Shown here: positions 7,761-16,758 of the stretch, piece after piece
How the letters are laid out: each line of letters begins with the position of its first letter
How positions within the stretch are numbered: position 1 is the first letter of the stretch
NCBI GenBank assembly: GCA_945861175.1
Contig: CAMATR010000001.1
Span: forward strand, 1 to 28,567
Source: Chitinophaga pinensis
Lineage (GTDB): Bacteria; Bacteroidota; Bacteroidia; Flavobacteriales_D; Crocinitomicaceae
Direction: 5' to 3'
Length of the DNA stretch: 28,567 nucleotides
Position numbers and translations under genes: made by a program
Notes under the pieces: generated by a model
The model's input: the letters and a program-made list of their open reading frames with translations, nothing else
Told to the model about the DNA's origin: nothing
The model's database searches: none

Positions 7761-8705
7761 ATGGAAAAAAAAGACAAGATTTTTATAGCCGGGCATAATG
7801 GAATGTTGGGTTCAGGGTTATTTCGATATTTGAGAAAGAACGATTATTCGAATCTGTTAACGGCAGACAGGAAATCATTGGATTTACGAAACCAAAATGA
7901 TGTTGATCATTACTTCCAAATTAATAAACCGAATTATGTTTTTTTAGCCGCGGCAAAAGTTGGAGGAATACAGGCTAATATTAATTCTCCGGCTGAATTT
8001 CTGTATGATAACCTGGCTATCCAAAATAATCTTATACATTTTTCATATAAGCATGGGGTAAGTAAACTAATATTTTACGGAAGTTCCTGTATATATCCAA
8101 AGGAATGCCCACAACCAATGAAAGAAGAATATATTTTAGATGGAAAGCTAGAGCCAACGAATGAGGGATATGCAATTGCCAAATTAGCTGGTTACAAATT
8201 AGGAGAGTTTTATAATCGTCAATATGGATTAGAATGTTTAAATCTTATGCCATGTAATTTATATGGCACTAACGATCATTATGATCCAATAAATTCACAT
8301 GTGCTAACCGCATTGACAAAAAAATTTGTTGATGCTGTTGACGAAGGAAAGAAAGAAGTAATTTTGTGGGGTTCAGGTATCGCCAAAAGAGAATTTATGC
8401 ATGTTGACGATTTAGTTGAAGCCACTTTCTTTTTGATGGATAAATGGAAAACCTCAGAAATTATTAATGTTGGTGTGGGTATCGATATTACAGTGAAAGA
8501 CCTTGCTGAATTGATTGCATTGAAGGTCGGATATGGTGGAAATATTGGATGGGACACGTCAAAACCTGATGGAATGCTCAAAAAATGTCTCGATATTTCA
8601 AAACTTAATAATCTTGGTTATAAACACAAAATTTCCTTTGAATCTGGGGTCGAAAGAACAATTATTGAATATAGAGATTTGAAAAAGAAAGGACATATTT
8701 TGTGA
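7761..8705 (+). CDS. fcl: GDP-L-fucose synthase-like epimerase/reductase (Fcl/ColC type)
   Basis: This SDR of 314 residues belongs to the GDP-4-keto-6-deoxymannose 3,5-epimerase-4-reductase family. It has FIAGHNGMLGSGL for NADP binding, the SSCIYP motif with catalytic Ser and Cys, the YxxxK of YAIAK, and the His of NSHVLTAL, all expected of GDP-fucose synthase. It therefore makes either GDP-L-fucose or, in partnership with the overlapping ColD-like gene, GDP-L-colitose, because ColC is a member of the same family. A GT10 fucosyltransferase-like gene 2.4 kb downstream fits a GDP-linked donor. No ordinary gmd, manB or manC lies in the window, so the substrate must be supplied from elsewhere. 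Confidence 0.88.
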   Translation: MEKKDKIFIAGHNGMLGSGLFRYLRKNDYSNLLTADRKSLDLRNQNDVDHYFQINKPNYVFLAAAKVGGIQANINSPAEFLYDNLAIQNNLIHFSYKHGVSKLIFYGSSCIYPKECPQPMKEEYILDGKLEPTNEGYAIAKLAGYKLGEFYNRQYGLECLNLMPCNLYGTNDHYDPINSHVLTALTKKFVDAVDEGKKEVILWGSGIAKREFMHVDDLVEATFFLMDKWKTSEIINVGVGIDITVKDLAELIALKVGYGGNIGWDTSKPDGMLKKCLDISKLNNLGYKHKISFESGVERTIIEYRDLKKKGHIL

Positions 8706-9877
8706 TACCGTTAATGAAAAACGCTTTTTTGAATGAATATGAAACAAGAAAGTCACTTGCTGAATTTGTACTACGAGCGCCAAGATTGAGTATGGATTCA
8801 AAGTGTGTTGAATTTGAAATTGAATTTTCAAAATATCAGCATAGAAACCATTCAGTATTGTATAATAGTGGGGCAAGCGCTAATCTTGCAATACTGCAAG
8901 CATTGAAAAACATGGGTAAAATTAAAGAGGGTGATGCGATCGGTTTTTCAGCTGTTACATGGTCCACAAATACAATGCCAATAATTCAACTTGGTTTTAA
9001 TGCTGTCCCTATAGACTGCGATCCTACGACTTTAAATATTATGTCTCACAATCTTCTAGATTCATTGAAAATTGAAAAACTGAGCGTACTTTTTATTACT
9101 AATGCTCTGGGATTTACAGGAGATTTGGATACCATTAAAAAAATATGTGATGAAAATAAGATAATTTTGCTCGAAGATAATTGTGAGGCATTAGGAACTG
9201 AGTTGCCACAAGGGAGAGCGGGGAATTTTGGTTTGGCTTCAAGTTTTTCTTTTTTTGTTGCACACCATATGTCAACAATAGAGGGGGGAATGGTTTGCAC
9301 TGATAATGAAGATTTATTAGAAATGCTCAAAATTGTTCGAGCAAATGGTTGGGACAGAAATTTAAGTGCTGTACAACAAAGAAAATGGCGTTTAAAGTAT
9401 GGTATAAAATCTGAATTTGATGCAAAATATACTTTTTATGATCTAGCATTTAATTTAAGACCTACTGAAATAACGGGCTTCTTAGGGTTAGAACAACTTA
9501 AATATTTACATGAAAATGTAAGTGTGAGATATAATAATTATTTAAGATTTGAAAAAATAATAAAAGACAATCCTGATTTAATTTTACTAGATAGATCTCA
9601 CATTTCATTATTGTCAAGTTTTTGTTTACCCGTTCTTTGTAAATCACCAATACTTAAGCAAAAATATTTAGACCAATTTTCGGGGGCTGGTATTGAAATT
9701 AGACCAATGATTGCTGGGAATATGCAAAGGCAACCATTTTTTTCAAAATATGTAAAAAAAATTTATGAATTACATGGATCTGATTTTATTCATGAATGTG
9801 GTTTTTATTCAGGGAACTATCCCGAATTGTCTGAAGCAGATATTGAAATAATTTCAAGTTGTTTACAAAAATATTAA
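8702..9877 (+). CDS. ColD-like PLP/PMP-dependent sugar 3-dehydratase (DegT fold, His for Lys)
   Basis: The fold is DegT/DnrJ/EryC1, but the residue that would form the Schiff base is replaced: the segment reads FFVAHHMSTIEGGM, with His188-189. LEDNCEALG holds the Asp that contacts the pyridine nitrogen. VRANGWDRNL and GIEIRPMIAGN resemble recalled features of GDP-4-keto-6-deoxymannose 3-dehydratase (ColD), and the length of 391 residues is close to that enzyme. It lacks the iron-sulphur cysteines of RfbH. I keep the GTG start at 8702, which overlaps the fcl stop (GTGA), because the resulting IPL start resembles the family; an ATG at 8714 is the alternative. Pairing with an Fcl/ColC-type gene suggests colitose-like chemistry. 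The substrate is inferred. Confidence 0.82.
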   Translation: MIPLMKNAFLNEYETRKSLAEFVLRAPRLSMDSKCVEFEIEFSKYQHRNHSVLYNSGASANLAILQALKNMGKIKEGDAIGFSAVTWSTNTMPIIQLGFNAVPIDCDPTTLNIMSHNLLDSLKIEKLSVLFITNALGFTGDLDTIKKICDENKIILLEDNCEALGTELPQGRAGNFGLASSFSFFVAHHMSTIEGGMVCTDNEDLLEMLKIVRANGWDRNLSAVQQRKWRLKYGIKSEFDAKYTFYDLAFNLRPTEITGFLGLEQLKYLHENVSVRYNNYLRFEKIIKDNPDLILLDRSHISLLSSFCLPVLCKSPILKQKYLDQFSGAGIEIRPMIAGNMQRQPFFSKYVKKIYELHGSDFIHECGFYSGNYPELSEADIEIISSCLQKY

Positions 9878-9984
9878 TGAACCATCAGATGCAGTCGATA
9901 ACGGAACTATTTGTTCTTGCAAAAAATTTACTACACGGTATTTCTTCAGCATGCTATGAAACAAAATTGTTACTGTATAAGTAG
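9877..9984 (+). pseudogene. Short ORF coupled to the ColD-like gene, probably a truncated gene
   Basis: An ATG overlaps the stop of the ColD-like gene (TAATG) and opens a 35-residue frame containing ITELFVLAKNL and ending LLLYK before a TAG. The coupled start and ordinary amino acid mix suggest the front of a once longer gene, cut off by recombination. The remaining 45 bases before the next gene look non-coding. No family can be named from so short a piece, and a chance ORF remains possible. Confidence 0.35.
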
Positions 9985-10029
9985 ATTAATTTTAACATTG
10001 AAAAATATGAACATCATAAAATAAAACGT

Positions 10030-11088
10030 ATGAAAAAAATATTGTTAGTTGCGGGCTCGCTAAATACAATCAGTTCATATGAATATCATAACTTCCTTTT
10101 GCCTTTAGAAAAAATGGGATATAAGGTTGATGCATTTGATTATATTGCTTCTATAGAACGGATGGGGCGGGACGCTATGAATAAACAATTTCTTACCATG
10201 GTTAAGCAAGAACAGCCAGAGCTGGTATTTGTTGTTCCACAAACCGATCAGTTCATTCCGGAAGTTATAGACGAGATAAATCAGCATGCAATAACCCTTG
10301 GTTACTTTTTTGACGATATGTGGCGGGTTGAATATTCTCGTTTTTGGGCGCGGCACTTTAATTTTGTTACAACATCAGATGTTAATGGAATGAGAAAGTT
10401 CAAGGAAGCCGGATTTACAAACGTAATTTACTCGCCATTTGCCTGCAATACAGATATTTATTGCAATAAAAATCTGCCTAAACTGTATGATGTGACATTT
10501 GTTGGTGGATACAACCCGCATCGTGAGTGGTATCTCAATTATTTAAAGAAGAAAGGTATTGATGTACAAATCTGGGGCACAGGGTGGCCATCGAATATGC
10601 TCAGTTCAGAAGGCATGATTAATGTTTTCAATCAAAGTCGTATCAACCTGAATTTATCAAACAATGTTTGTTATGATATACGATATTTGCTCACTCCTTT
10701 TCGTTCTTTTGTAAAAACGCGCTCTCCTTACCGTTCATTGGTAAACGCACTCCACGTTTGGAAACATGCTTTTCATGCAACTCGTCAATCCGATATGAAA
10801 ACGGTTGAACAAGTAAAGGGTAGGCATTTTGAAATAAATGCTTGTGGCGGATTCCAACTTTCTTACTATGTTGAAGGACTTGAAAGAATGTACGAAATCG
10901 GTGAAGAAATTGCATTATTTGTTTCTCCTGAAGATTTGTTTCAAAAGATAAAGTATTATCTAGGACATGAAGATGAACGAGAATCGATAGCAGTTCGTGG
11001 TTATATATGTACACAGCAAGAACATACAATGGAAAAAAGATTCCAGCACATTTTCGGACAAATAGGACAATCGGAAATTTATAAATGA
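10030..11088 (+). CDS. CgeB-like glycosyltransferase
   Basis: This 352-residue protein resembles the CgeB/YkvP group of GT-B glycosyltransferases. Visible features are an N-terminal Rossmann-like start (KKILLVAGSLN), LGYFFDDMWR in mid-protein, VTFVGGYNPHRE near residue 157, IQVWGTGW-type sequence near 180, and the C-terminal segment RHFEINACGGFQL with the acidic/aromatic motif used by this group for donor binding. It overlaps the following gene by four bases (ATGA). It probably acts in repeat-unit assembly in the cytoplasm. Donor and linkage are unknown. The family call is good; the function is general. Confidence 0.82.
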   Translation: MKKILLVAGSLNTISSYEYHNFLLPLEKMGYKVDAFDYIASIERMGRDAMNKQFLTMVKQEQPELVFVVPQTDQFIPEVIDEINQHAITLGYFFDDMWRVEYSRFWARHFNFVTTSDVNGMRKFKEAGFTNVIYSPFACNTDIYCNKNLPKLYDVTFVGGYNPHREWYLNYLKKKGIDVQIWGTGWPSNMLSSEGMINVFNQSRINLNLSNNVCYDIRYLLTPFRSFVKTRSPYRSLVNALHVWKHAFHATRQSDMKTVEQVKGRHFEINACGGFQLSYYVEGLERMYEIGEEIALFVSPEDLFQKIKYYLGHEDERESIAVRGYICTQQEHTMEKRFQHIFGQIGQSEIYK

Positions 11089-12134
11089 AAACAATACTGA
11101 TTCACAGCCTTTCAGGTAATAACGATCAATTATTTGATCCGAATGAACGTGACGGATATAACGACCCAGTCATATATTTACGCGAAAGATTATACAAGAA
11201 AGGATATTTACTCAAAACTTCTGATCACAATTCGCTTGATGACTGTGAATGGGTGCTTTTTTACGAAGGCACTAGTGTAAATCCTTACAATGGCTGGCGC
11301 GGGATAGCAAGTAGACTTAAATCTATCGTTCAGGGAAAGCCTCTGCTCAGAAATTTATATCAGGAATGTCTCGATGCGGGAATGGAAAATAGAATGGCAT
11401 TGTTCCTGTGGGAACCACCTTCTGTTCTTTCAGTGAATTGGAATCCGAATTTGCACAAATTATTTCCGTTGATCTTTACATGGCATGATAGCTATATTGA
11501 TGGGGAAAAATTTATAAAAATATACTGGCCTCAAACAAGGCTGTTTCCGGCTGTTCCAATTATTGATTTCAAAGACAAGAAACTGTTAGTAAACATATCT
11601 ATGAACAAGTCTTCATCCCATCCACGGGAGTTATATTCAGCGAGACGGGACTCTATAAAGTATTTTGAACAAAACCAGACACAGAATTTTGATCTATACG
11701 GTGTTGGGTGGAACCAACCAACTAAATTTCTGGAAAAATTGTTTCCTTTCACACGTCAAATTTATTCATCTTATCGCGGGACTGTGAAAAATAAATGGGA
11801 TGTCTTGCCGCAATATAGATTTAGCCTGTGCTACGAGAATATCTATGATGAACCGGGATGGGTGACGGAAAAAATATTTGATAGCATGCGCGCAAACTGT
11901 GTGCCTATTTATTGGGGTGCCCCAAATATTACCGATTATGTAGACAAAGGCACTTTTATTGATCGGCGTAATTTTAGAAGTAATAAAGAACTTGAAAGTT
12001 ATCTTATTGGAATGAGCGAGCAAAAATACAATGATATCCAGGAAGCTATCCAAGAATATTTGGCAAGCGATCGTTTCGCAAAATTCCTTCCCCCTAATTA
12101 TGCAGACACAATTATAAGCACCTTGAAACTATAA
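11085..12134 (+). CDS. Family 10 glycosyltransferase (fucosyltransferase-like)
   Basis: The C-terminal half carries the GT10 signature: SLCYENIYDE at about 247-256, then WVTEKIFDSM, VPIYWGAPNI at 273-282, and a following FID. Glu251, Asn252, Glu262 and Lys263 match the donor-binding positions of alpha-1,3-fucosyltransferases. The length of 349 residues is normal for bacterial members. Known GT10 enzymes use GDP-L-fucose, which agrees with the upstream fcl-like gene. Because that gene is paired with a ColD-like dehydratase, the true donor could be a 3-deoxy relative such as GDP-L-colitose. It is coupled to the CgeB-like gene by an ATGA overlap, so the two probably add neighbouring residues. 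Confidence 0.85.
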   Translation: MKTILIHSLSGNNDQLFDPNERDGYNDPVIYLRERLYKKGYLLKTSDHNSLDDCEWVLFYEGTSVNPYNGWRGIASRLKSIVQGKPLLRNLYQECLDAGMENRMALFLWEPPSVLSVNWNPNLHKLFPLIFTWHDSYIDGEKFIKIYWPQTRLFPAVPIIDFKDKKLLVNISMNKSSSHPRELYSARRDSIKYFEQNQTQNFDLYGVGWNQPTKFLEKLFPFTRQIYSSYRGTVKNKWDVLPQYRFSLCYENIYDEPGWVTEKIFDSMRANCVPIYWGAPNITDYVDKGTFIDRRNFRSNKELESYLIGMSEQKYNDIQEAIQEYLASDRFAKFLPPNYADTIISTLKL

Positions 12135-12228
12135 AGTTGGCTAAGTATAGTAATATTACGACAAAATCTTTGATACAATCAAGGAGTTTCGTTTTTCTTC
12201 GCTCAATGATCTTATTAGAATCCAAGTT

Positions 12229-13746
12229 ATGAATCGACTTAACCGATCCACCGTTAATATGCTTGCGAGCTTATTTGGCTACGCTGTACCAATGCTTATT
12301 AGTTTGGTTACCACCCCCATAGTATTAAACGCATTAGGGGTAACAGCATACGGGCTAATAAGTTTAGTTAGCGTCATTATAGGTTATTTAACCGTTATGG
12401 ATATGGGTCTCGATCTTCCCATTACAAAATATCTGGCTGAAGATCAGGCTAAGGTTGATACAGGTGCCGCTAATCGAATGCTAAATAACGCCCTTCAATT
12501 ATACTTTGTAATTGGTGTTGTTGGTATGTTGGTAATCATTTTTACTTCAAAAATGTTTGCCTATCGGGTATTTAAAGTACCCGATGATATGTTGAGTGAA
12601 GCAGTTACGGTATTCCAGTTAGCAGGGATTGGTTTTTTAGGCAGTGTCGCTATGTCTTGGGGGCGTGCTGTTTCCATGGGTGTGCAAAGATTTGAGATAA
12701 CCCATGGCGTATCGGTCATAACCAATTTAGCAGGTATTTGCCTTGGATTATTTATGATATATGCAGGATTTGGAGTGGTTGGTTTTGTTCTTATGCGTGT
12801 GTTATCGTCAGTATTTGCAGGGATGGGATATTGGATGTTCGCCCGTAGGGTGTTGCCTTTTTTTCGTTTTCAGCTGGGCTTTGATCGGCAAACATTACTG
12901 CGCATACGTGGCTATATAGGCTATGGTGCGATAAATCGCCTTATTAGTGGATTGGTAAGTGGGTTAGATAAGACCTTAATCGGCGTCTGGTTGGGTGTGG
13001 CAGCGGCAGGAATCTATTCCATGCCATTCGTGCTCGTGAGTTCACTTGGATACATGATTTCTTACATGCTGGGCTTTCTTCTCCCTATGGCAAGTGAGTT
13101 ACATAGCATAGGGCAATTAGATAAGCTTAGAGATATATATACCCGCTCAACAAGATTCATTACTGCTCTTGCAAGTATGATATTTATACCTGTTTTAATT
13201 TTTGGTGACCTGTTTATAACATTGTGGGTTGGGACAGATATAGGTGATAAAACAAGATATGTCCTTGTACTGCTTGCCTTATCAGGATATTTAGGAACTT
13301 TATTTGTTTCACTTCCAAATAATATTGCCGTTGGAACGGGACGAATAAAGCAATTCACAATATATGCCACGATTAGAGCAATAGTTTTGGGAATAGGTTG
13401 CTTTTTACTAATTAAACCAATGGGTCTTGAAGGGGCTGGCATCGCGCTTTTATTATCCAATATCGTGGATTTATTTTTTCTCATTGTTGTTTTGAAATAC
13501 TATTTACACATTTCGCCATTTCATCTGTTTCGATCAGCGTATTTAGCTCCACTGGCAATTGGATTTACGCTGGCTATTTGCACATTATTTCTACGTCCGA
13601 TTGCACACACATGGATAGGTTTAATAGCATCAATTGGCTTATTTGAGGTACTTTATATTTTGATAAGTTACAGGGTTGGAGTATTTGGTGAAACAGAAAA
13701 GCGTGTTATATTAGACTTCGTAAAAAAACTTAAACGTGATTTATGA
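12229..13746 (+). CDS. wzx: Wzx-type oligosaccharide flippase
   Basis: This 505-residue polytopic membrane protein of the MOP superfamily moves the undecaprenyl-linked repeat unit to the outer face of the inner membrane. Hydrophobic helices run throughout, beginning with MLASLFGYAVPML and PIVLNALGVTAYGL at the N-terminus and continuing to the last helix near residues 465-485. Charged loops such as DRQTLLRIRGY separate the two halves of the fold. It starts about 95 bases after the GT10 gene and lies directly upstream of the polymerase-like gene, a common order in Wzy-dependent loci. Base composition is less AT-rich than the rfbFGH block. Substrate specificity cannot be read. Confidence 0.88.
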   Translation: MNRLNRSTVNMLASLFGYAVPMLISLVTTPIVLNALGVTAYGLISLVSVIIGYLTVMDMGLDLPITKYLAEDQAKVDTGAANRMLNNALQLYFVIGVVGMLVIIFTSKMFAYRVFKVPDDMLSEAVTVFQLAGIGFLGSVAMSWGRAVSMGVQRFEITHGVSVITNLAGICLGLFMIYAGFGVVGFVLMRVLSSVFAGMGYWMFARRVLPFFRFQLGFDRQTLLRIRGYIGYGAINRLISGLVSGLDKTLIGVWLGVAAAGIYSMPFVLVSSLGYMISYMLGFLLPMASELHSIGQLDKLRDIYTRSTRFITALASMIFIPVLIFGDLFITLWVGTDIGDKTRYVLVLLALSGYLGTLFVSLPNNIAVGTGRIKQFTIYATIRAIVLGIGCFLLIKPMGLEGAGIALLLSNIVDLFFLIVVLKYYLHISPFHLFRSAYLAPLAIGFTLAICTLFLRPIAHTWIGLIASIGLFEVLYILISYRVGVFGETEKRVILDFVKKLKRDL

Positions 13747-13783
13747 CCAAAGAATATTTACAAATATTTAGCACTTGAGTCAA

Positions 13784-15049
13784 ATGAAATATTTGTTTTG
13801 GGCTGGAATAGTTAGCTGCTTCATTGGTGAAGCCTTTAGAATAAGAGTCTTCGATTTAGTGGAGTTATTTCCACTCCGTGTGATTGTGGTTCTGGCATTG
13901 CCAATAATATTACTAAATCCAGTTAAAAGAAAGCAAGGAATTTGGCGCTTCGCCTCACGACTGCTAATTCTCATGCTAATTTATGGAATTGCGTCACTCA
14001 TTTGGTCACCTGATCCAAGTTTGGGATTAAGATTCGTTAATATGATATTTATGGGGTTGATGATCTTTCTATTAGTTTCGCGCTATGCCATCGATATGTC
14101 AGTCCTTAAGAAAATTATGATTGTCTGGTCTATTATAAGTATATTATCAAGCCTATTAGGTTTTTATGAAATGTTGAATGGACAATACCTTTTCACACAC
14201 GTTACAGACTATGGAGCAACGAATATAGAATTGAGTCGGATAGTCTATATCGGTTGGCTCACCCCACGTGTTTTCTTTCCAGGCCCGAATGAGTTTGCTT
14301 TTTTTAACGCAATTTCTGCTCTTATGCTGATTGGTTGGGCGTTTGAGACACGGAGGGCATATCGGATACTTGCACTCATAGCGACTCTGCTAGCGATTAT
14401 ATTGATTATAAATTCCTTTTCACGTGCAGCGATTTTTGGATTCCTTATAGGGCTGGTGTTTTTTGTTTATATCCTTACTACTAAAACGAAAAGATTTTAT
14501 CGAATTGCAGCAATTTTACTTATAGTAAGTATCAGCATCTTTGCGCTTTACAAGGGCGAAGAACTTCTTAATAATAGTTTAGCGATCTCTGCACTGACAG
14601 CAAAAATAGAGAATGAAGAAAATACGATAAGGAGTGCCTACTACACTGCTGCTTTTTTTCAGGGAACTATAGGCTCATATGGTTTCGGGCGGGGGCTCGG
14701 TGCCTCAACTGAAATAATTCTAGGCGGTTCTTATCATCATTATTTACTGGAAATTATCGCGGAACTTGGTCTTTGGATCTTCCTTGGATACTTAATTCTA
14801 ATCGCAAAGGTTTGTATTCAACTTTGGCGTGCTATCCAACAACGTCGAAACACTTTCTGGAGTGGCGGACTATTGGCATCCTGCATTGCTTTTCCTGTTT
14901 TATGTGCAGGGCCCGCTAGTCTTGTATATATATACCTTTATTGGTTATGGTTGGCATTTGTAGTTGCTTTTACAGAGTACGATTCGATCGTGATGCGCCT
15001 AAATCAATCAAAGTTGGGCCATCACCTCAATTCAGATAAATCGTCCTAA
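13784..15049 (+). CDS. wzy: Wzy-like O-antigen polymerase (O-antigen ligase superfamily)
   Basis: This membrane protein of about 421 residues has roughly ten to twelve hydrophobic segments. It also has the Wzy_C-type core: NSFSRAAIFGFLIGL near residue 205, followed by a periplasmic loop and a GxGLGAS plus SYHHYLLEIIAELG stretch near residues 310-330. The conserved Arg and His of this family polymerise repeat units or ligate them to lipid A core. The position directly after wzx favours polymerase, but WaaL-type ligases look alike, so the symbol is provisional. I use the ATG at 13784; a TTG at 13775 would add three residues. A 111-base gap to the next gene shows no clear terminator. Confidence 0.75.
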   Translation: MKYLFWAGIVSCFIGEAFRIRVFDLVELFPLRVIVVLALPIILLNPVKRKQGIWRFASRLLILMLIYGIASLIWSPDPSLGLRFVNMIFMGLMIFLLVSRYAIDMSVLKKIMIVWSIISILSSLLGFYEMLNGQYLFTHVTDYGATNIELSRIVYIGWLTPRVFFPGPNEFAFFNAISALMLIGWAFETRRAYRILALIATLLAIILIINSFSRAAIFGFLIGLVFFVYILTTKTKRFYRIAAILLIVSISIFALYKGEELLNNSLAISALTAKIENEENTIRSAYYTAAFFQGTIGSYGFGRGLGASTEIILGGSYHHYLLEIIAELGLWIFLGYLILIAKVCIQLWRAIQQRRNTFWSGGLLASCIAFPVLCAGPASLVYIYLYWLWLAFVVAFTEYDSIVMRLNQSKLGHHLNSDKSS

Positions 15050-15160
15050 CAAGGAGTTACACCGGACCGAATTTCCGCTTCGTTTTAAATTTGTAAGATT
15101 AAGCCAATAAAACCAAAACGGGAATACAAAGAGATTAAATTCAATTAATAATTGCACCCC

Positions 15161-16414
15161 ATGAATATCTTGCATATCAGTAATACCGATCTCACTGGTG
15201 GCCGTTTTAACGGGTATTATATGAATCAATCGCGCGACAAATCCTTTAATGTGGAAATGGTGGTTTGGAATAAGGAAAGTCATAGCTCAAATGTACATCG
15301 ATCGCCACCTGACAATCCAGCATTGCGTTTTTTTGCTTTGAATATTGCGAGAATAGGTGCTAGATTAGGTTTTGACGGGCTTACAGGTTTTAGTGGTTGG
15401 ATTTTGCCATCTCGAGATTATTTTAAACGGGCAGATGTTATTCACCTACATCAGATTCACAATCACCCCAATTTTAGTATTTTGTCATTGCCAATGCTAA
15501 TGCGTAAAAAACCCCTTGTTTGGACTATTCATGATCCTTGGGCAATGACCGGGGGGTGTGAGCATTCATTCGAATGTGATCACTGGCTGACCGGATGCAA
15601 AACTCGTTGTCCCCATCCAAGACTCAAATCGCTTTTCCGAAATTACACACCATATCTGCACTGGAAAATAAAAAAATTGGTTTATCAACATGCAAATTTG
15701 ACGCTAATTGTTGCCTCTAAATGGATGAAAGATCGAATTGAGCGGAGCCCTTTGTTGCGTCATTTACCCTGTCATCAAATTCCTTTTGGCATTGATCTGG
15801 AAGTCTTTAAGCCGCGCTCCAAAATAGAGTGTCGCAAGAAATTGGGCATAACTTTGGGACACAAAGTTATTGCATTCCGAGATACTGATATTGGAAAGAA
15901 TTCTAAAATGTCGAGTTATAAGGGCATTAGTTATTTGATGGAGGCACTAAAGATATATGATCCAAAAGAATCGACAACTTTACTTATATTTGAAAACGGT
16001 AAAGGTTTTAGAATTTTATCATCTAAGTATCGTGTTTTAACACCGGGCTGGATTGATGGTGAGGATCTTGTAGTTGCTTTATCTGCAGCAGATATTTTTC
16101 TAATGCCTTCAATTCAAGAATCATTTGGGCTTATGGCCGTCGAGGCAATGGCCTGTGGCACACCCGTAATTGTATTCGATGGGACCTCATTACCAGACGT
16201 GATTAAAGCCCCACTGGGGGGACTAGCAGTACCTGCAAAGGACAGCATAGCTCTAGCGGAAGCCATCAAGAAATTAATGGAAAATGATGAATTGCGGACT
16301 AGATTAGGCAAGCAAGCACGTCAAATTACTGAACGTGAGTATTCATTTCCTCTATATGTCCAGCGACATTTAAGCTTATATGATGAAGTGATAGAACGGC
16401 ATCACAGATTATAA
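15161..16414 (+). CDS. Family 4 glycosyltransferase, copy 1
   Basis: This GT-B retaining glycosyltransferase of 417 residues shows GGRFNG close to the N-terminus, HDPWAMTGGCEHS near residue 125, a cysteine-rich patch (C-x5-C, then TGCKTRCPHP), and the E-x7-E donor motif in QESFGLMAVEAMACGTPV. A second gene at 19838-21100 encodes a protein alike over its whole length, about two thirds or more identical by eye. Alignment with that copy places the start at the ATG at 15161 rather than at the in-frame TTG at 15152. The two enzymes probably transfer similar sugars, or the same sugar at two positions. Donor unknown. Confidence 0.88.
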   Translation: MNILHISNTDLTGGRFNGYYMNQSRDKSFNVEMVVWNKESHSSNVHRSPPDNPALRFFALNIARIGARLGFDGLTGFSGWILPSRDYFKRADVIHLHQIHNHPNFSILSLPMLMRKKPLVWTIHDPWAMTGGCEHSFECDHWLTGCKTRCPHPRLKSLFRNYTPYLHWKIKKLVYQHANLTLIVASKWMKDRIERSPLLRHLPCHQIPFGIDLEVFKPRSKIECRKKLGITLGHKVIAFRDTDIGKNSKMSSYKGISYLMEALKIYDPKESTTLLIFENGKGFRILSSKYRVLTPGWIDGEDLVVALSAADIFLMPSIQESFGLMAVEAMACGTPVIVFDGTSLPDVIKAPLGGLAVPAKDSIALAEAIKKLMENDELRTRLGKQARQITEREYSFPLYVQRHLSLYDEVIERHHRL

Positions 16415-16556
16415 ATATTAAGATTGTTAAATAATCATTAGCGTTTCGTAATAAGTCAAACAGTTTAAATGAACGTATTTTTAAAACTACAAAACTGTAT
16501 TGTTAAAAAAGAATATATTGTTATATTTACAAATAAAATTCTGCTTATAATAAATA

Positions 16557-16593
16557 GGACTTCATGTGGTCTGTAAGACCCAACTTGAAGTCC
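16557..16593. repeat. Nested inverted repeat (hairpin)
   Basis: GGACTTCA (16557-16564) pairs with TGAAGTCC (16586-16593). Inside it, GGTCT (16568-16572) pairs with AGACC (16576-16580) around a three-base loop. There is no T-run after the outer stem, so a classical intrinsic terminator is unlikely. It overlaps the decayed fragment and could simply be chance pairing in former coding sequence. Confidence 0.4.
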
Positions 16594-16723
16594 AGGTTGA
16601 ACTACATCCCGAATCGCAGTATATGCACTTATCGAAGGTCTTTCGTTTTATGAGGATTTAGATGACTCAGGGCGGGACTCGGTTATCAAAGATAGTCAAA
16701 TTCCCTTTGACATTCCCAAATAG
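16557..16723 (+). pseudogene. Decayed gene fragment, two frames
   Basis: Frame one (16557-16649) reads VCKTQLEVQVELHPESQYM and on to KVFRF. A single-base change of frame near 16649 then continues as YEDLDDSGRDSVIKDSQIPF, ending with a TAG at 16721. The amino acid mix and the absence of stops across the joined 55 residues look like genuine coding sequence that has suffered an indel and lost its start. I do not recognise the family. It may be the tail of a gene whose front was deleted when this block was inserted. Confidence 0.4.
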
Positions 16724-16758
16724 TTGAAGTTTTATCGAATCTAATTAAATATATAAAC

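Larger units (their letters stand above)
16415..16758. other. Intergenic stretch containing decayed coding sequence and a hairpin
   Basis: This 344-base gap holds no intact gene. The first 140 bases are AT-rich with no recognisable signal. From 16557 there is sequence that reads as protein across one frameshift and a nested inverted repeat (both listed separately). I see no convincing promoter or T-tailed terminator. Confidence 0.5.

Noticed and set aside
13062..13484. 140-codon minus-strand open frame inside wzx
   Set aside because: It is antisense to a well-supported membrane protein. Lys- and Pro-rich translation of this kind is typical of the reverse of hydrophobic coding sequence.
16557..16593. 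Hairpin as an intrinsic terminator
   Set aside because: The outer stem is followed by AGGTTGAAC rather than a T-run, and it overlaps protein-like sequence.
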